Assembly: GCF_000373985.1 (NCBI RefSeq)
Contig: NZ_KB893093.1
Span: 1 to 32,117 of the forward strand
Reading direction: 5' to 3'
DNA length: 32,117 nt
Source: Desulfobacter curvatus DSM 3379
GTDB lineage: Bacteria; Desulfobacterota; Desulfobacteria; Desulfobacterales; Desulfobacteraceae
Shown: one piece after another, positions 7,715 through 21,668 of the stretch
Numbering within the stretch: position 1 is the stretch's first letter
Layout of the letters: each line of letters begins with the position of its first letter
The notes under the pieces: generated by a model
What the model was told of the DNA's origin: nothing
Databases searched by the model: none
What the model saw: the letters and a program-made list of their open reading frames with translations, nothing else
Made by a program: the position numbers and the translations under genes

Positions 7715-10393
7715 TTGGAAACAGCTTTGAAAAAAGAATACTTGATCATTCCCCTTGTGTTTGTGCTTATTTCGGCTATTGTCGCCGGTTACAATGTGCA
7801 TGTTATTGTTGATGTGCAAAAAAGACATATCTTCGAACTGCTGTCACACCAGGTAAATATCGGCAGCTGGAATCTTCAGGAATTTGCCGACGAATTTGAA
7901 AAGGATTTTCAATATGCCCTTACTACCATTCCATTCCATGAACTGCTGAGCCGTGAGACGCTGGATTATGATCTTACCAATCAGGTGCGGCGTTTCTATT
8001 CGAAATACCAGAACATTCTATCCTCCATTCAGGTGTTCAACAGATCGACTTGCCGTGAACTGTACAACAGCGAAGGCAATTATTTTTTTATTTCCGAAAT
8101 CCGAAAAAACGATTCGTCCCGGGTGGTCGTCGATGGAAACGTTTGCCGCCTTGAAAAGGATACGCTTCATTATCTGAGCGATATCCGAAAGGATGGAAAA
8201 AAGGTCGGCGCCATCGAAATTCGGATGGATTTTCCCCGGATTATTTATAATGAATTGAGAAAAAGCCATATCAGCCGGGAGTTCTGGCCGTGGTGCGTTG
8301 ACGCGGACGGAAGAGTTATCATTTTTCTGGCGGATCAGCGGGTTGTCCCAGAATCGGAACGGCAGGTGGATGGGATAAAAAGTATTGTTGACGATATTGC
8401 CGACAACTATCTTGGCGAACAGATACATACGATTTCCTTAAACGGGGAGAAAAAACAGGTGTTCTCCGCCTACTACCCCATCCGCATTTTCGGGGAACAG
8501 GTGGGGGTTGTTTTTTCTGTCAGTGAAGATGAATGGCTTGCTGGTGTGAAGACGAAAATGGCGGCCGTTATCGGGAGCTTTCTGCTGATTATCATTTTGG
8601 TGATTGCCGTATTTCTGTTCATTATATGGCAACGGGTTGCCGCCGAGTTGGAATTGAAAAAAAGCGAAGCAACGATAACTAAAATACTTCAGAACATACA
8701 GGCGGGCGTACTCATCATAGACAGAGAACAGCATACCATCGAATTCGCCAATGAGCTTGCCGCCAACATGGCTGGAAGGGCGGTAGAGGATCTGATTGGA
8801 GAATCCTGTCACTACCTGGTCTGTCCCAATGAAAAGGGAGCGTGTCCCGTCACGGACAAGGGGGAGGAAATTGACAAATCCGAGAGAGTTCTTCTGACGG
8901 CCGGCGGTGAGCAGCGTGATATCCTGAAAACCGTTATTCCGCTGGAATATGAGGGCCGGGAAAGTCTTTTGGAGACATTTGTTGATATTACGGATTTGAA
9001 AAAGCAGACGGCGCTGGCCCAAGCGCTTGCCGAAAAGGCTGCTGCGGCCAGTCGTGCGAAAAGCGAGTTTCTGGCCAATATGAGCCATGAATTCAGGACC
9101 CCCATGAACCACATTATCGGCATGTCGCACCTGGTTTTGGATACTGAATTAACTTCAAAGCAACGAAGCTTTTTGAAAAAGATCAGCGATGCCGCCGGGG
9201 CGTTGATGAGTATCCTTAATTCAGTATTGGATTATTCCAAAATCGATATCGGCAAAATGGAGGTAAAAAGGGCGGCGTTTCAATTCAGCAAGATTATGTC
9301 CGATGTGAAAGACCATATTCTATCTCAATCTTTGGGGCAAAAAAAACTGAACGTTCTGTTTGACATTGATTCCAAGATTCCGGAATTCCTTTTCGGGGAT
9401 GGACCCAAGCTGAAACAGGTGCTGCTCAATCTTGCTGAAAATGCCGTAAAGTTCACGGACAGCGGAAAGGTCGTCATCAAGGCCTTACTGGAAAAAGAGC
9501 TCCCCCAAAGCGTGAGGCTCCGTTTTTCGGTAAGGGATACTGGTATCGGCATAACCGCTGACCAGTTAAATACTGTGTTTGACGCATTTACCCAGTCGGA
9601 CACCTCTAATACCCGAAAATACGGGGGAACGGGTTTGGGGTTGGCCGTCAGCAAAAGGCTTGTCGAACTGATGCAGGGTCAATTGGCAGTGCAAAGCACC
9701 CCCGGGACAGGGAGCGAGTTCTCCTTTTCCTTGTCATTTGACGTGGAACCTGCCGCCGTGAAAAATAAAGCACCGGATGTTGACAGGGGATTAGACCTGC
9801 AGGATGCACTGGCCAGGTTGGGCGGAGATCAGACGCTTCTCGAAAAGGTGCTGCTGAAATTCTACGAAAATCATCAGAACGATATGGAGACAATCAATGC
9901 GGCGTTGACCGAAGGAGACAGGGAGACTGCCGGTCATATCGTGCACAAACTGAAAGGATCTGCCGGAATGATAGGGGCTTTGGAACTTAGTACATCCATC
10001 GTTGCCCTGGAGGCGGCCCTGAAAGATGGTGATGAACAACTCGAAAATCATCTGAAGAGGGTGTCATCCGGGATGTCAGATGTTTTGTCCGCTATCGGCG
10101 GCCGATTCGAAGATTCCCCTTTTGATAAGACAGAGGAAATAAATTCTCCCATTGATGTCGACACCGTGTTACCCCTGTTGAAATCCTTCGAGGCATACCT
10201 GAAGGAGAGTGATCTTGAGGCGATGGGGAAATTGGATGAAATTAAAATCGCTTTGAAGGGCACTTCGGTTATGGGGGCATTGGAAAAGGTGGAAAAACAG
10301 TTGAATCAATACGATTTTGAAGCTGCGCTTTCGGCTCATCATGAGGTTTTGTCTGTGATGGAAAGGTACTCGCATGGAAGATCAGATCAGTAA
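7715..10393 (+). CDS. Membrane sensor histidine kinase with Cys-rich PAS and C-terminal HPt, no receiver
   Basis: This kinase of about 892 residues has helices at about 6-26 and 285-307 around a Cache-like periplasmic domain. A PAS domain (about 325-435) carries three spaced cysteines, C365, C370 and C377. HisKA follows with phospho-accepting H458 in SHEFRTPMN, then an ATPase domain with LNLAENAVKFT, DTGIGI and GGTGLGL. An HPt domain (about 695-785, H744 in VHKLKGSAG) follows directly without a receiver, then a helical tail ending in a QYDFEAAL motif. A phosphorelay would therefore need a receiver from another protein, plausibly the one encoded next, whose gene overlaps this one by 20 bases. 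Only TTG starts are available: 7715 lacks a ribosome site, while 7727 has GGAA six bases upstream and may be the real start. Confidence 0.9.
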   Translation: METALKKEYLIIPLVFVLISAIVAGYNVHVIVDVQKRHIFELLSHQVNIGSWNLQEFADEFEKDFQYALTTIPFHELLSRETLDYDLTNQVRRFYSKYQNILSSIQVFNRSTCRELYNSEGNYFFISEIRKNDSSRVVVDGNVCRLEKDTLHYLSDIRKDGKKVGAIEIRMDFPRIIYNELRKSHISREFWPWCVDADGRVIIFLADQRVVPESERQVDGIKSIVDDIADNYLGEQIHTISLNGEKKQVFSAYYPIRIFGEQVGVVFSVSEDEWLAGVKTKMAAVIGSFLLIIILVIAVFLFIIWQRVAAELELKKSEATITKILQNIQAGVLIIDREQHTIEFANELAANMAGRAVEDLIGESCHYLVCPNEKGACPVTDKGEEIDKSERVLLTAGGEQRDILKTVIPLEYEGRESLLETFVDITDLKKQTALAQALAEKAAAASRAKSEFLANMSHEFRTPMNHIIGMSHLVLDTELTSKQRSFLKKISDAAGALMSILNSVLDYSKIDIGKMEVKRAAFQFSKIMSDVKDHILSQSLGQKKLNVLFDIDSKIPEFLFGDGPKLKQVLLNLAENAVKFTDSGKVVIKALLEKELPQSVRLRFSVRDTGIGITADQLNTVFDAFTQSDTSNTRKYGGTGLGLAVSKRLVELMQGQLAVQSTPGTGSEFSFSLSFDVEPAAVKNKAPDVDRGLDLQDALARLGGDQTLLEKVLLKFYENHQNDMETINAALTEGDRETAGHIVHKLKGSAGMIGALELSTSIVALEAALKDGDEQLENHLKRVSSGMSDVLSAIGGRFEDSPFDKTEEINSPIDVDTVLPLLKSFEAYLKESDLEAMGKLDEIKIALKGTSVMGALEKVEKQLNQYDFEAALSAHHEVLSVMERYSHGRSDQ

Positions 10394-11429
10394 GCGGACA
10401 ATTTTGATTGTTGAAGACAACCCTGAAAATATAGATGTGCTGGTGGGTATTTTACAGAAAAGCTACCGGCTTAAGATCGCCACCAGCGGTGAAAAGGCGC
10501 TGCGTATTGTGGCGCAGGGAGAGTCTCCAGACCTTATTCTTTTAGATATCCAGATGCCCGGCATAGATGGCTATGAAGTATGTCGCCGCCTGAAGGAAGA
10601 TCCGGCCACACGGCAAATCCCCGTCATTTTTGTTACCGCACTTTCCAGCGTCAATGAGGAGGAAAAAGGGTTTGCCCTTGGTTGTGTGGATTACATCATC
10701 AAGCCGGTCAGTCCGCCCGTTGTCCGGCAGCGGATAAAAACCCACATGACCCTTTACGATCAGAATCGAATATTGGAAGAGAAAGTGGCCCAAAGGACAC
10801 AGCAACTGAAAAATGCCTTTTTACGAATCAAGGAGAGCTCTCTTGAGACAATTCACATTCTTTCAAAGGCTGCTGAATACAGAGATGAAGACACGGGGTC
10901 CCATATCTATCGCATGAGTAACTACTCCGCAGCCATTGCAGTTAAAATGGGGCTGTCCGAAAAAATTGTGGAATCCATCCTCTATGCCGCCCCCATGCAT
11001 GATGTGGGAAAAATCGGTATTCCGGACAGCATCCTTCTGAAACCCGGAGAGCTGACGGCTGATGAGTTTAATATCATGAAGCAACACACTTTGATCGGGG
11101 CCAAAATTCTGGAAAATTCGAAAACGGAATTTATCAGGCTAGGCGAGACCATCGCCCTGACCCATCATGAATGGTGGAATGGAAATGGATACCCAAGGGG
11201 GCTCAAAGAAAAGGAAATACCACTGGAGGGAAGAATCATCGCTGTGGCGGATGTTTTTGACGCACTGACCACGAAACGTCCTTATAAAGACCCTTTTCCC
11301 CTGGAGGTTTCTTTCCGGATCATTGAAGAAAACCGGGGACGTCAGTTCGATCCGGACATCGTGGATGCATTTTTTTCCATTAAAAGCGAAATACTTAAAA
11401 TTCGTAAAAAGTACAGGGATGATGAGTGA
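10374..11429 (+). CDS. Response regulator: receiver + HD-GYP c-di-GMP phosphodiesterase
   Basis: This 351-residue cytosolic protein has an N-terminal receiver with acidic pair EDN near 17 and phosphoacceptor D58 (LILLDIQMP). The switch Thr and the conserved Lys (IIKPVSPP) are present. A short helical linker follows, then an HD-GYP domain from about 155. The catalytic HD pair is H209-D210 in PMHDVGKIGIPD and the GYP is at 272-274 (NGNGYPRG). HD-GYP enzymes hydrolyse c-di-GMP to pGpG or GMP at a two- or three-metal centre, and phosphorylation of the receiver is expected to control this. The start lies inside the end of the kinase gene, so the two are probably translationally coupled. It converges on the hybrid kinase gene ending at 11459, with 29 bases between. 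Confidence 0.95.
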   Translation: MEDQISKRTILIVEDNPENIDVLVGILQKSYRLKIATSGEKALRIVAQGESPDLILLDIQMPGIDGYEVCRRLKEDPATRQIPVIFVTALSSVNEEEKGFALGCVDYIIKPVSPPVVRQRIKTHMTLYDQNRILEEKVAQRTQQLKNAFLRIKESSLETIHILSKAAEYRDEDTGSHIYRMSNYSAAIAVKMGLSEKIVESILYAAPMHDVGKIGIPDSILLKPGELTADEFNIMKQHTLIGAKILENSKTEFIRLGETIALTHHEWWNGNGYPRGLKEKEIPLEGRIIAVADVFDALTTKRPYKDPFPLEVSFRIIEENRGRQFDPDIVDAFFSIKSEILKIRKKYRDDE

Positions 11430-11458
11430 CGCCAATGGATTTTAGGTGCATTGTATTG

Positions 11459-16276
<4,818 letters not shown>

Positions 16277-16290
16277 GGTCCTCCCCGTTT

Positions 16291-17319
16291 TTAATCCGGA
16301 TCTGCATTTAACTTAGCAAGCTCAATGATTTCTTCCAGATTCGCCACAAACACGTCAACCAGCTCGGGGTCAAAATGTTTTCCTGACTCTTCTTTGATCA
16401 CTGCCACAGCCTTTTCAAAGGGCCACGCTTTTTTATAGGGACGCTTGCTGACAAGGGCGTCAAAGACGTCCGCAACAGCAACGATACGACCCACAAGGGG
16501 AATATTATCCCCCTTAATGCCCCGGGGATAGCCCGTGCCGTCCCATTTTTCGTGGTGGGTCAACGCCACTGTCCGTGCCATATCCAAAAGTGGCGTATTA
16601 TGTTCTCCTATAATCCTGGCTCCGATTTCCGTGTGCTGCTCCATGATGGCTCTTTCTTGGGCATCCAGTTTTCCCGGCTTGCCAAGGATATTGTCCGGAA
16701 TACCGATTTTGCCGATATCGTGCATGGGGGATGCATTTAATATCAGCTCAACTTCTTCGTTGCTCATACCGATCGCCGCAGCCATGATCTTGCAGTAATA
16801 ACTCATACGAATAACATGCATGCCCGTTTCATTGTCTTTGTATTCTGCCGCAAGGCCTAATCGGCGAATAATTTCAAGCCTGCTTTGGTTCAGGGCCTTT
16901 GTCCGTTCGTGAACCAGATATTCCAACGCTTTGTTTTGGTCGTACAGGTTCAGATGCGTTTTCACCCTTGCCCGGACAACCGGAGGACTGACGGGTTTTG
17001 TTATATAATCAACAGCACCCAGTTCAAACCCCCGTGCCTCATCGGTCACCTCATCCATTGCAGTGACAAATATAACAGGTATACTTTTGGTATGAAGATC
17101 ACGCTTGAGCCGCGTGCAGACCGCATATCCGTCCATTTCCGGCATCATGATGTCCAGCAGAATAATGTCCGGTCTGAAACGCGATGCGATTTGCAGGGCT
17201 TTGGCCCCGTTGTTTGCGGCTTTTAGGTTGTAGTCAGCCAGGATGTTGGTCAGAACGGTAATGTTGTCCGGGACATCATCCACAATGAGAATCGTAGGTT
17301 TATCAGCGCCTTTTTCCAT
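16291..17319 (-). CDS. Response regulator: receiver + HD-GYP c-di-GMP phosphodiesterase
   Basis: This 342-residue protein has a receiver with acidic pair DD14-15, phosphoacceptor D56 in IILLDIMMP and Lys108 in TKPVSPP. The HD-GYP domain carries H200-D201 (PMHDIGKIGIPD), HHEKWDG and GYP at 263-265. All catalytic residues expected for c-di-GMP hydrolysis are visible. It resembles the protein encoded at 10374-11429 closely in layout and linker (THLNLYDQN versus THMTLYDQN), which suggests gene duplication. A GGGGAA ribosome site precedes its ATG. It is followed after 14 bases by the CHASE4 hybrid kinase, so the two should form one operon and probably one signalling pair. The 113 bases upstream separate it from the broken receiver gene. 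Confidence 0.95.
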   Translation of the reverse strand: MEKGADKPTILIVDDVPDNITVLTNILADYNLKAANNGAKALQIASRFRPDIILLDIMMPEMDGYAVCTRLKRDLHTKSIPVIFVTAMDEVTDEARGFELGAVDYITKPVSPPVVRARVKTHLNLYDQNKALEYLVHERTKALNQSRLEIIRRLGLAAEYKDNETGMHVIRMSYYCKIMAAAIGMSNEEVELILNASPMHDIGKIGIPDNILGKPGKLDAQERAIMEQHTEIGARIIGEHNTPLLDMARTVALTHHEKWDGTGYPRGIKGDNIPLVGRIVAVADVFDALVSKRPYKKAWPFEKAVAVIKEESGKHFDPELVDVFVANLEEIIELAKLNADPD

Positions 17320-17432
17320 GGTCTGTTCCCCAATGAAGCTGTGAAAAAATATTATTTAGTTTATTTTAACTAGGCCGATTGCACAATTAAAAATTGATGA
17401 TAGATTAATTTCGTTAACCGGATAGGCCCTTA

Positions 17433-17666
17433 TTAAACTATCACATTAGCCAGTTTTTTCATCAGGGCATTGCCCGGCATCATGATGTCTAAAAGGATCA
17501 GATCCGGTGGATCTTCAGCCGTCATTTCCAAAGCAGACTCTCCGTCTGTTGCGACCCTGACATCGTATGATTCTCCCAGAATGTCCATAAGGAGGTCGAT
17601 GTTTAATTGGGTATCATCCACCACCAGAATGACATCCTTTTCTTGTTTGTTTAAAAATTCAGTCAT
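17433..17666 (-). pseudogene. Truncated receiver, remnant of a receiver/HD-GYP gene
   Basis: The 77-residue reading frame starts normally: its GGAG ribosome site overlaps the stop of the kinase gene at 17671, leaving a 4-base gap. It has the acidic pair DD17-18 and phosphoacceptor D60 (LILLDIMMPG). Immediately after MPG, where its close relatives continue with MDGYEV, it changes to an unrelated 12-residue end and stops. The switch Thr, the conserved Lys, the last two strands of the receiver fold and the whole HD-GYP domain are missing, so a working receiver is unlikely. The first 65 residues closely match the receiver encoded at 21669-22784. An internal deletion of about 0.9-1 kb is the simplest cause (inference). 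It leaves the adjacent 1309-residue kinase without a partner of its own. Confidence 0.8.
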
Positions 17667-17670
17667 TGAA

Positions 17671-20600
17671 TTACTCCAGTTCGGATATTAGGGCGGTTAA
17701 AATCGCTCCTGCGTCTTTGAACTTGTATTTACCGACCATGGTGTTTAATTCTTCAAGTCCGGCCCTGTATTGATTCGGCCAGGTATAGCCCTTTATTTTT
17801 TCAAGTACCTCTTTTGCCGGTTTAGGTTTGTGCTTTGTAATGTGAGGGACAAGGGTTTGAAGAAGTTCCAATAATTGTCGGGATTCGCCTTTTTCTGTGG
17901 TTACGGATGGACTTTTTTGTTCCTCTGACCGGGTCAAGGGGGGAAGGGTGTTTAACATCGCCTCGGGATTTAATTGAACTGTCTTTTTTTCTTGATCGGC
18001 TTTGCCAAACCTGGCTGTGAACCAGAATGTGGAGCCCTTGCCCGGTTGACTGGTCACCCCGATGGTGCCGCCCATCATTTCACTAAGTTTTTTACAGATC
18101 GAAAGGCCCAGGCCCGAACCGCCGTAACGCCTTGTAGTGGTGGTGTCTGCCTGGTGAAAGGCTTGAAACAATTTGGTCTGCTGGTCCTGACTCAGGCCAA
18201 TGCCTGTATCCCGTACCTCAAATTTAAGCATTGCTTCATGGGGCAGGATTTCACCCCCAAAGATGGAGATCTCAATCTCTCCTTTTTCGGTGAATTTAAT
18301 TGCATTGTTGGCCAGATTCAGCAGGATCTGGCCCAGTCGCAGGGGATCACCCTTAAGAAAAATTGGCAGATCGGTTTCCATGTTGAATATCAGTTCCAGT
18401 CCCTTTTCCCGGGCTTTGGCTGATACCAGGTTGTCCAGGTTGTCCAGAACCCCGTTGAGGTTAAAATCGATCTTTTCAATCGTCAGTTTGCCGGCCTCAA
18501 TTTTGGAAAAGTCAAGAATATCATTGATGATTCCCAGAAGATTTTGGGCCGAAAGATGCACTTTTTCAATATAGTTGCGCTGTTTTGGATTTAACTGTGT
18601 TTGCAGTGTCAGGTGACTCATGCCGAGGATCGCATTCATGGGGGTGCGGATTTCATGGCTCATGTTGGCAAGAAAATCAGATTTGGCCCGGGTGGCTTCT
18701 TCGGCCTTTTCTTTGGCTTTTATGATCTCCTGCTCAACTTTTTTTCGTTCTGTGATATCCATTATCCACGCCAGAAGTCCTTGCCCTCCATTGTAGTTGA
18801 GCCGCACAAAGCTGATCATGATATCCATGATTGCCCCTGTTGCGCTGTACATCTGAAGCTCTTCATTGACTACAGGTTCACTTCTATTCAACCTGTTGAC
18901 GAATTCGTCCCGTTTGTGGGGGGGCACATAAAGATGTGAAACGCGTTCGCCTTCTCCTACACCAAACATTTCCACAAATTTGGGGTTGCAGAAACGAATC
19001 ACCCCCTGGGTTGAAGAGACAACACCCACCGGACTGTTATCCAGAATTCGCCGCAGGTTCTTTTCAGATGCTTTCAGGGTTTCCTCTGCTGCCTTCCGTT
19101 CGGAGATGTCCCTTAGGGACGCCACCACCAAAATACCGGAACTGCTTTGTATGGGGCTTACGCTGATCTCTACGGGAATCAGATCTCCGGTTTTAGCGCG
19201 AATTGTCTGCTCCATACTGAATCTGATTGTTTTCCGGTGATTTGTCTGATTGAAAAGTTTGGTCTTGACCTCCTGCATACAGCGGCGTGCTTGTTCCGGA
19301 AGCAGTATATCCACCGTTGCACCTAAAAGTTCAGTTCTTTCATATCCAAGCAACAGTTCGGTTTGGGAGTTGACCAGTACGATCTTTTCTTTTTCATCAC
19401 AGACCATCATGGCGTCAGGTGCCGATTCCAGCAGCGCTGAAAACAGTTCCTGGTTTTCTTTAAGTTCCAGGGTGCGTTCCGCCACCTTTTCTTCAAGCTC
19501 TGCTTTGGCCGCTTCAAGGGTCTTCCGGGTGCGGTCGCCCAAGCTTAAAACCAATAGAACAGAAAATACAGAGAGCACAAGGGTAACGCCGAGGATGACA
19601 AAAACGGCTATTCGGATTTTATGGAATCCGGCCATTGCCTCTTCTATATCTATCTCTACTGCCAGGCCCAGGTCAAGATCCGGGTTCCAGAGCCAGGCCC
19701 CGAACACTGGAACGCCCCTGTAATCCCTGTATCCCTGCATATTTTCTTTCATTGAAGAGGCGCCGTGCATAATCTGTTTATCCGCCAGCCGGTGCCGGAG
19801 CTCAATGGCCTGTGTTGCCAAATGGGTTAGGTGCTGTTCCGACCGGAGTGTCTCCGGTTGAAACCCTTTGGTCAGATCCCCGCCTGGGTTTCTAAGGTCA
19901 AGGGTAAAGGCACTTGACTCGTCTGGTTTTAAAAGTCCGATTTCTTTGAGTTGGGCGTCGAATCGGCTGGGAGAGACCATTCTGCCGGTCCGGTCAAAGG
20001 CATAAATGTCATCTGTTGCCCATCGGCCAGGAGACCGTGTCAATTGAGCCAAATTTTTCAGAGGGTCAATCATGAGCGAGATAACTGCAATAATTTTGTT
20101 ATCAGATGTGACTATCGGACTGATTAACAGCATTTCGATTTTTTTAGGGGCACCACTGCCGTTAATGAACGTTATGGTTGGTGGTATGAAAAGGGTTTCT
20201 CCCATAAAGGCTCTTTTCATGCGACCTGGATACCGCAGGAACGCTGAATGCTGTTTTCCGATATTCGCAGTGTCTGCGGCACTGATAATAAAATGGTCCG
20301 GACTGATGATGCAAAAATCGGCGTAAAGAAAATCTTTTTTGTTGTTGGCAAAAAAGGCCCTGGCCTCTGCCTGGGCTGTAGATGCGGCCATTTGTTTTTT
20401 TGCATGGTAGTCTGTAAGTAACTGGCGGGTAATGTCGGTAAGGGGGGGATGGGTGCACAAGTGGCTTATGGCCGCCCGTTGATCCGAGGCCCACATGTCC
20501 ATCCTGTCCTGGGTTAAAGCCAGCATCAGGCGCAGGTGGGCGGCCATGTCCCTGATTATGGAATTACGGGTTTTTTCCATCATCAGCCATCCTGATCCCG

Positions 20601-21600
20601 ATATTGTCAGTACAAAAAGGCATAAGCCTGAAACAATCAGCATTCGAAACCAGGGAGAGCCGAACAGGGCCGCCACGCGTTCCTGTCTCATCCCTCTGGA
20701 AATGATCAAAAGGATAAGAAGGATGACGCCTAAAAAAATGGTGCTTAGCATGCCTAAAGTTTTAGAGGTGATCGTCTTGGGCTGTGCCTTGGGAAACTCT
20801 GGTGTTCCGGATAAGTTGACATAGTGATTAATGATCGATTGTTTTTGGGAATCCGGTATGGCGTTTAATGCCTTATCAAGAATGGTCGCAAGCTCAGGCT
20901 GTTCTTTAGGTGTGCCAATGGCAAGTATGGAGCCGGGTTTATTCAGTCTGCCATGGAATTTGAGCGTGCCCATCACCTCTTTTTCCATAATATAGGCAGC
21001 AACCGCCCGGTTTCCGGCGTAGGCATCCACTTCCCCCCTGACCACCGCATCCAGGGCCTGGGCTGTATCCGGGTAAGTCTTTATTTTGACATCAGGATAT
21101 TTTTTCCTGAAATAAGTGATATTATAAAACCCCTTTTCAAGGGCCAGGGTTTTCGTGGCCAAGTCCTTTTCCGACTTATAATACGCCCCTTTTCCGGGGC
21201 CCACGATGACATGGGGAATGTTGAGATAAGCGCTTGTGAAATTTAAAAATTTTTTCCTGTCCGGCCGGGGGGTGATATCCATGATGGCATCTAATTCCCC
21301 GTGGGTGACTTTATGTAGGTTTTCTGCAAAGGGGCCCGGTACCACCATCAGCCGGCCCCCCAAAGACCGGTTCATTGCTTTGATATAGTCGACACCAATA
21401 CCGGCCGGAGTGCCGGTGCTGTCAATAAAATCCATGGGCGGCCAGGCGTCCATGACGCCGATTTTGATTCGGGGATGGGCTGTAAGCCACTTGATTTCTT
21501 TGTCCGTAAGGCTTTGCAACGGTTTTGCCATGGTCTGCAAAGGGAATGTAAAATGTATGAGTATGACTAAAAAGGCAATAAGTACTTTTTTCTTTCTCAT
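17671..21600 (-). CDS. Sensor histidine kinase with two periplasmic sensors (SBP_bac_3 and Cache), two PAS domains
   Basis: This 1309-residue protein has a signal or anchor sequence and then a family 3 solute-binding domain (about 40-265, BvgS-like). A helix at about 289-311, a short loop and a helix at about 323-345 lead into a large Cache-type sensor (about 346-650), and another helix follows at about 662-685. Two PAS domains (about 720-840 and 850-960) precede HisKA with H982 in SHEIRTPMNAI and a full ATPase domain (NLANNAIKF, DTGIGL, GGSGLGL). No receiver or HPt is fused. The chain ends in a helical tail (about 1245-1309) with a WP motif and GKYKFKD. The second PAS resembles the third PAS of the CHASE4 kinase. 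GGGGAG precedes the ATG. Its expected partner receiver gene, directly downstream, is broken, so it may signal through a neighbour's receiver. Confidence 0.92.
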   Translation of the reverse strand: MRKKKVLIAFLVILIHFTFPLQTMAKPLQSLTDKEIKWLTAHPRIKIGVMDAWPPMDFIDSTGTPAGIGVDYIKAMNRSLGGRLMVVPGPFAENLHKVTHGELDAIMDITPRPDRKKFLNFTSAYLNIPHVIVGPGKGAYYKSEKDLATKTLALEKGFYNITYFRKKYPDVKIKTYPDTAQALDAVVRGEVDAYAGNRAVAAYIMEKEVMGTLKFHGRLNKPGSILAIGTPKEQPELATILDKALNAIPDSQKQSIINHYVNLSGTPEFPKAQPKTITSKTLGMLSTIFLGVILLILLIISRGMRQERVAALFGSPWFRMLIVSGLCLFVLTISGSGWLMMEKTRNSIIRDMAAHLRLMLALTQDRMDMWASDQRAAISHLCTHPPLTDITRQLLTDYHAKKQMAASTAQAEARAFFANNKKDFLYADFCIISPDHFIISAADTANIGKQHSAFLRYPGRMKRAFMGETLFIPPTITFINGSGAPKKIEMLLISPIVTSDNKIIAVISLMIDPLKNLAQLTRSPGRWATDDIYAFDRTGRMVSPSRFDAQLKEIGLLKPDESSAFTLDLRNPGGDLTKGFQPETLRSEQHLTHLATQAIELRHRLADKQIMHGASSMKENMQGYRDYRGVPVFGAWLWNPDLDLGLAVEIDIEEAMAGFHKIRIAVFVILGVTLVLSVFSVLLVLSLGDRTRKTLEAAKAELEEKVAERTLELKENQELFSALLESAPDAMMVCDEKEKIVLVNSQTELLLGYERTELLGATVDILLPEQARRCMQEVKTKLFNQTNHRKTIRFSMEQTIRAKTGDLIPVEISVSPIQSSSGILVVASLRDISERKAAEETLKASEKNLRRILDNSPVGVVSSTQGVIRFCNPKFVEMFGVGEGERVSHLYVPPHKRDEFVNRLNRSEPVVNEELQMYSATGAIMDIMISFVRLNYNGGQGLLAWIMDITERKKVEQEIIKAKEKAEEATRAKSDFLANMSHEIRTPMNAILGMSHLTLQTQLNPKQRNYIEKVHLSAQNLLGIINDILDFSKIEAGKLTIEKIDFNLNGVLDNLDNLVSAKAREKGLELIFNMETDLPIFLKGDPLRLGQILLNLANNAIKFTEKGEIEISIFGGEILPHEAMLKFEVRDTGIGLSQDQQTKLFQAFHQADTTTTRRYGGSGLGLSICKKLSEMMGGTIGVTSQPGKGSTFWFTARFGKADQEKKTVQLNPEAMLNTLPPLTRSEEQKSPSVTTEKGESRQLLELLQTLVPHITKHKPKPAKEVLEKIKGYTWPNQYRAGLEELNTMVGKYKFKDAGAILTALISELE

Positions 21601-21668
21601 TACTGCTCCCCTAACGGCATCGGCGTGTAATTTTTCTTTTTGGGTTAGACATCAGGTCTTGATTTCGG

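Noticed and set aside
8801..8850. Possible c-type heme site in the Cys-rich PAS
   Set aside because: The motif is C-H-x3-C, not CxxCH, and the domain is cytoplasmic, where c-type heme is not attached.
8438..9130. Long antisense frame (230 codons) inside the kinase gene
   Set aside because: It is a shadow of the real kinase frame, with no domain and no start signal.
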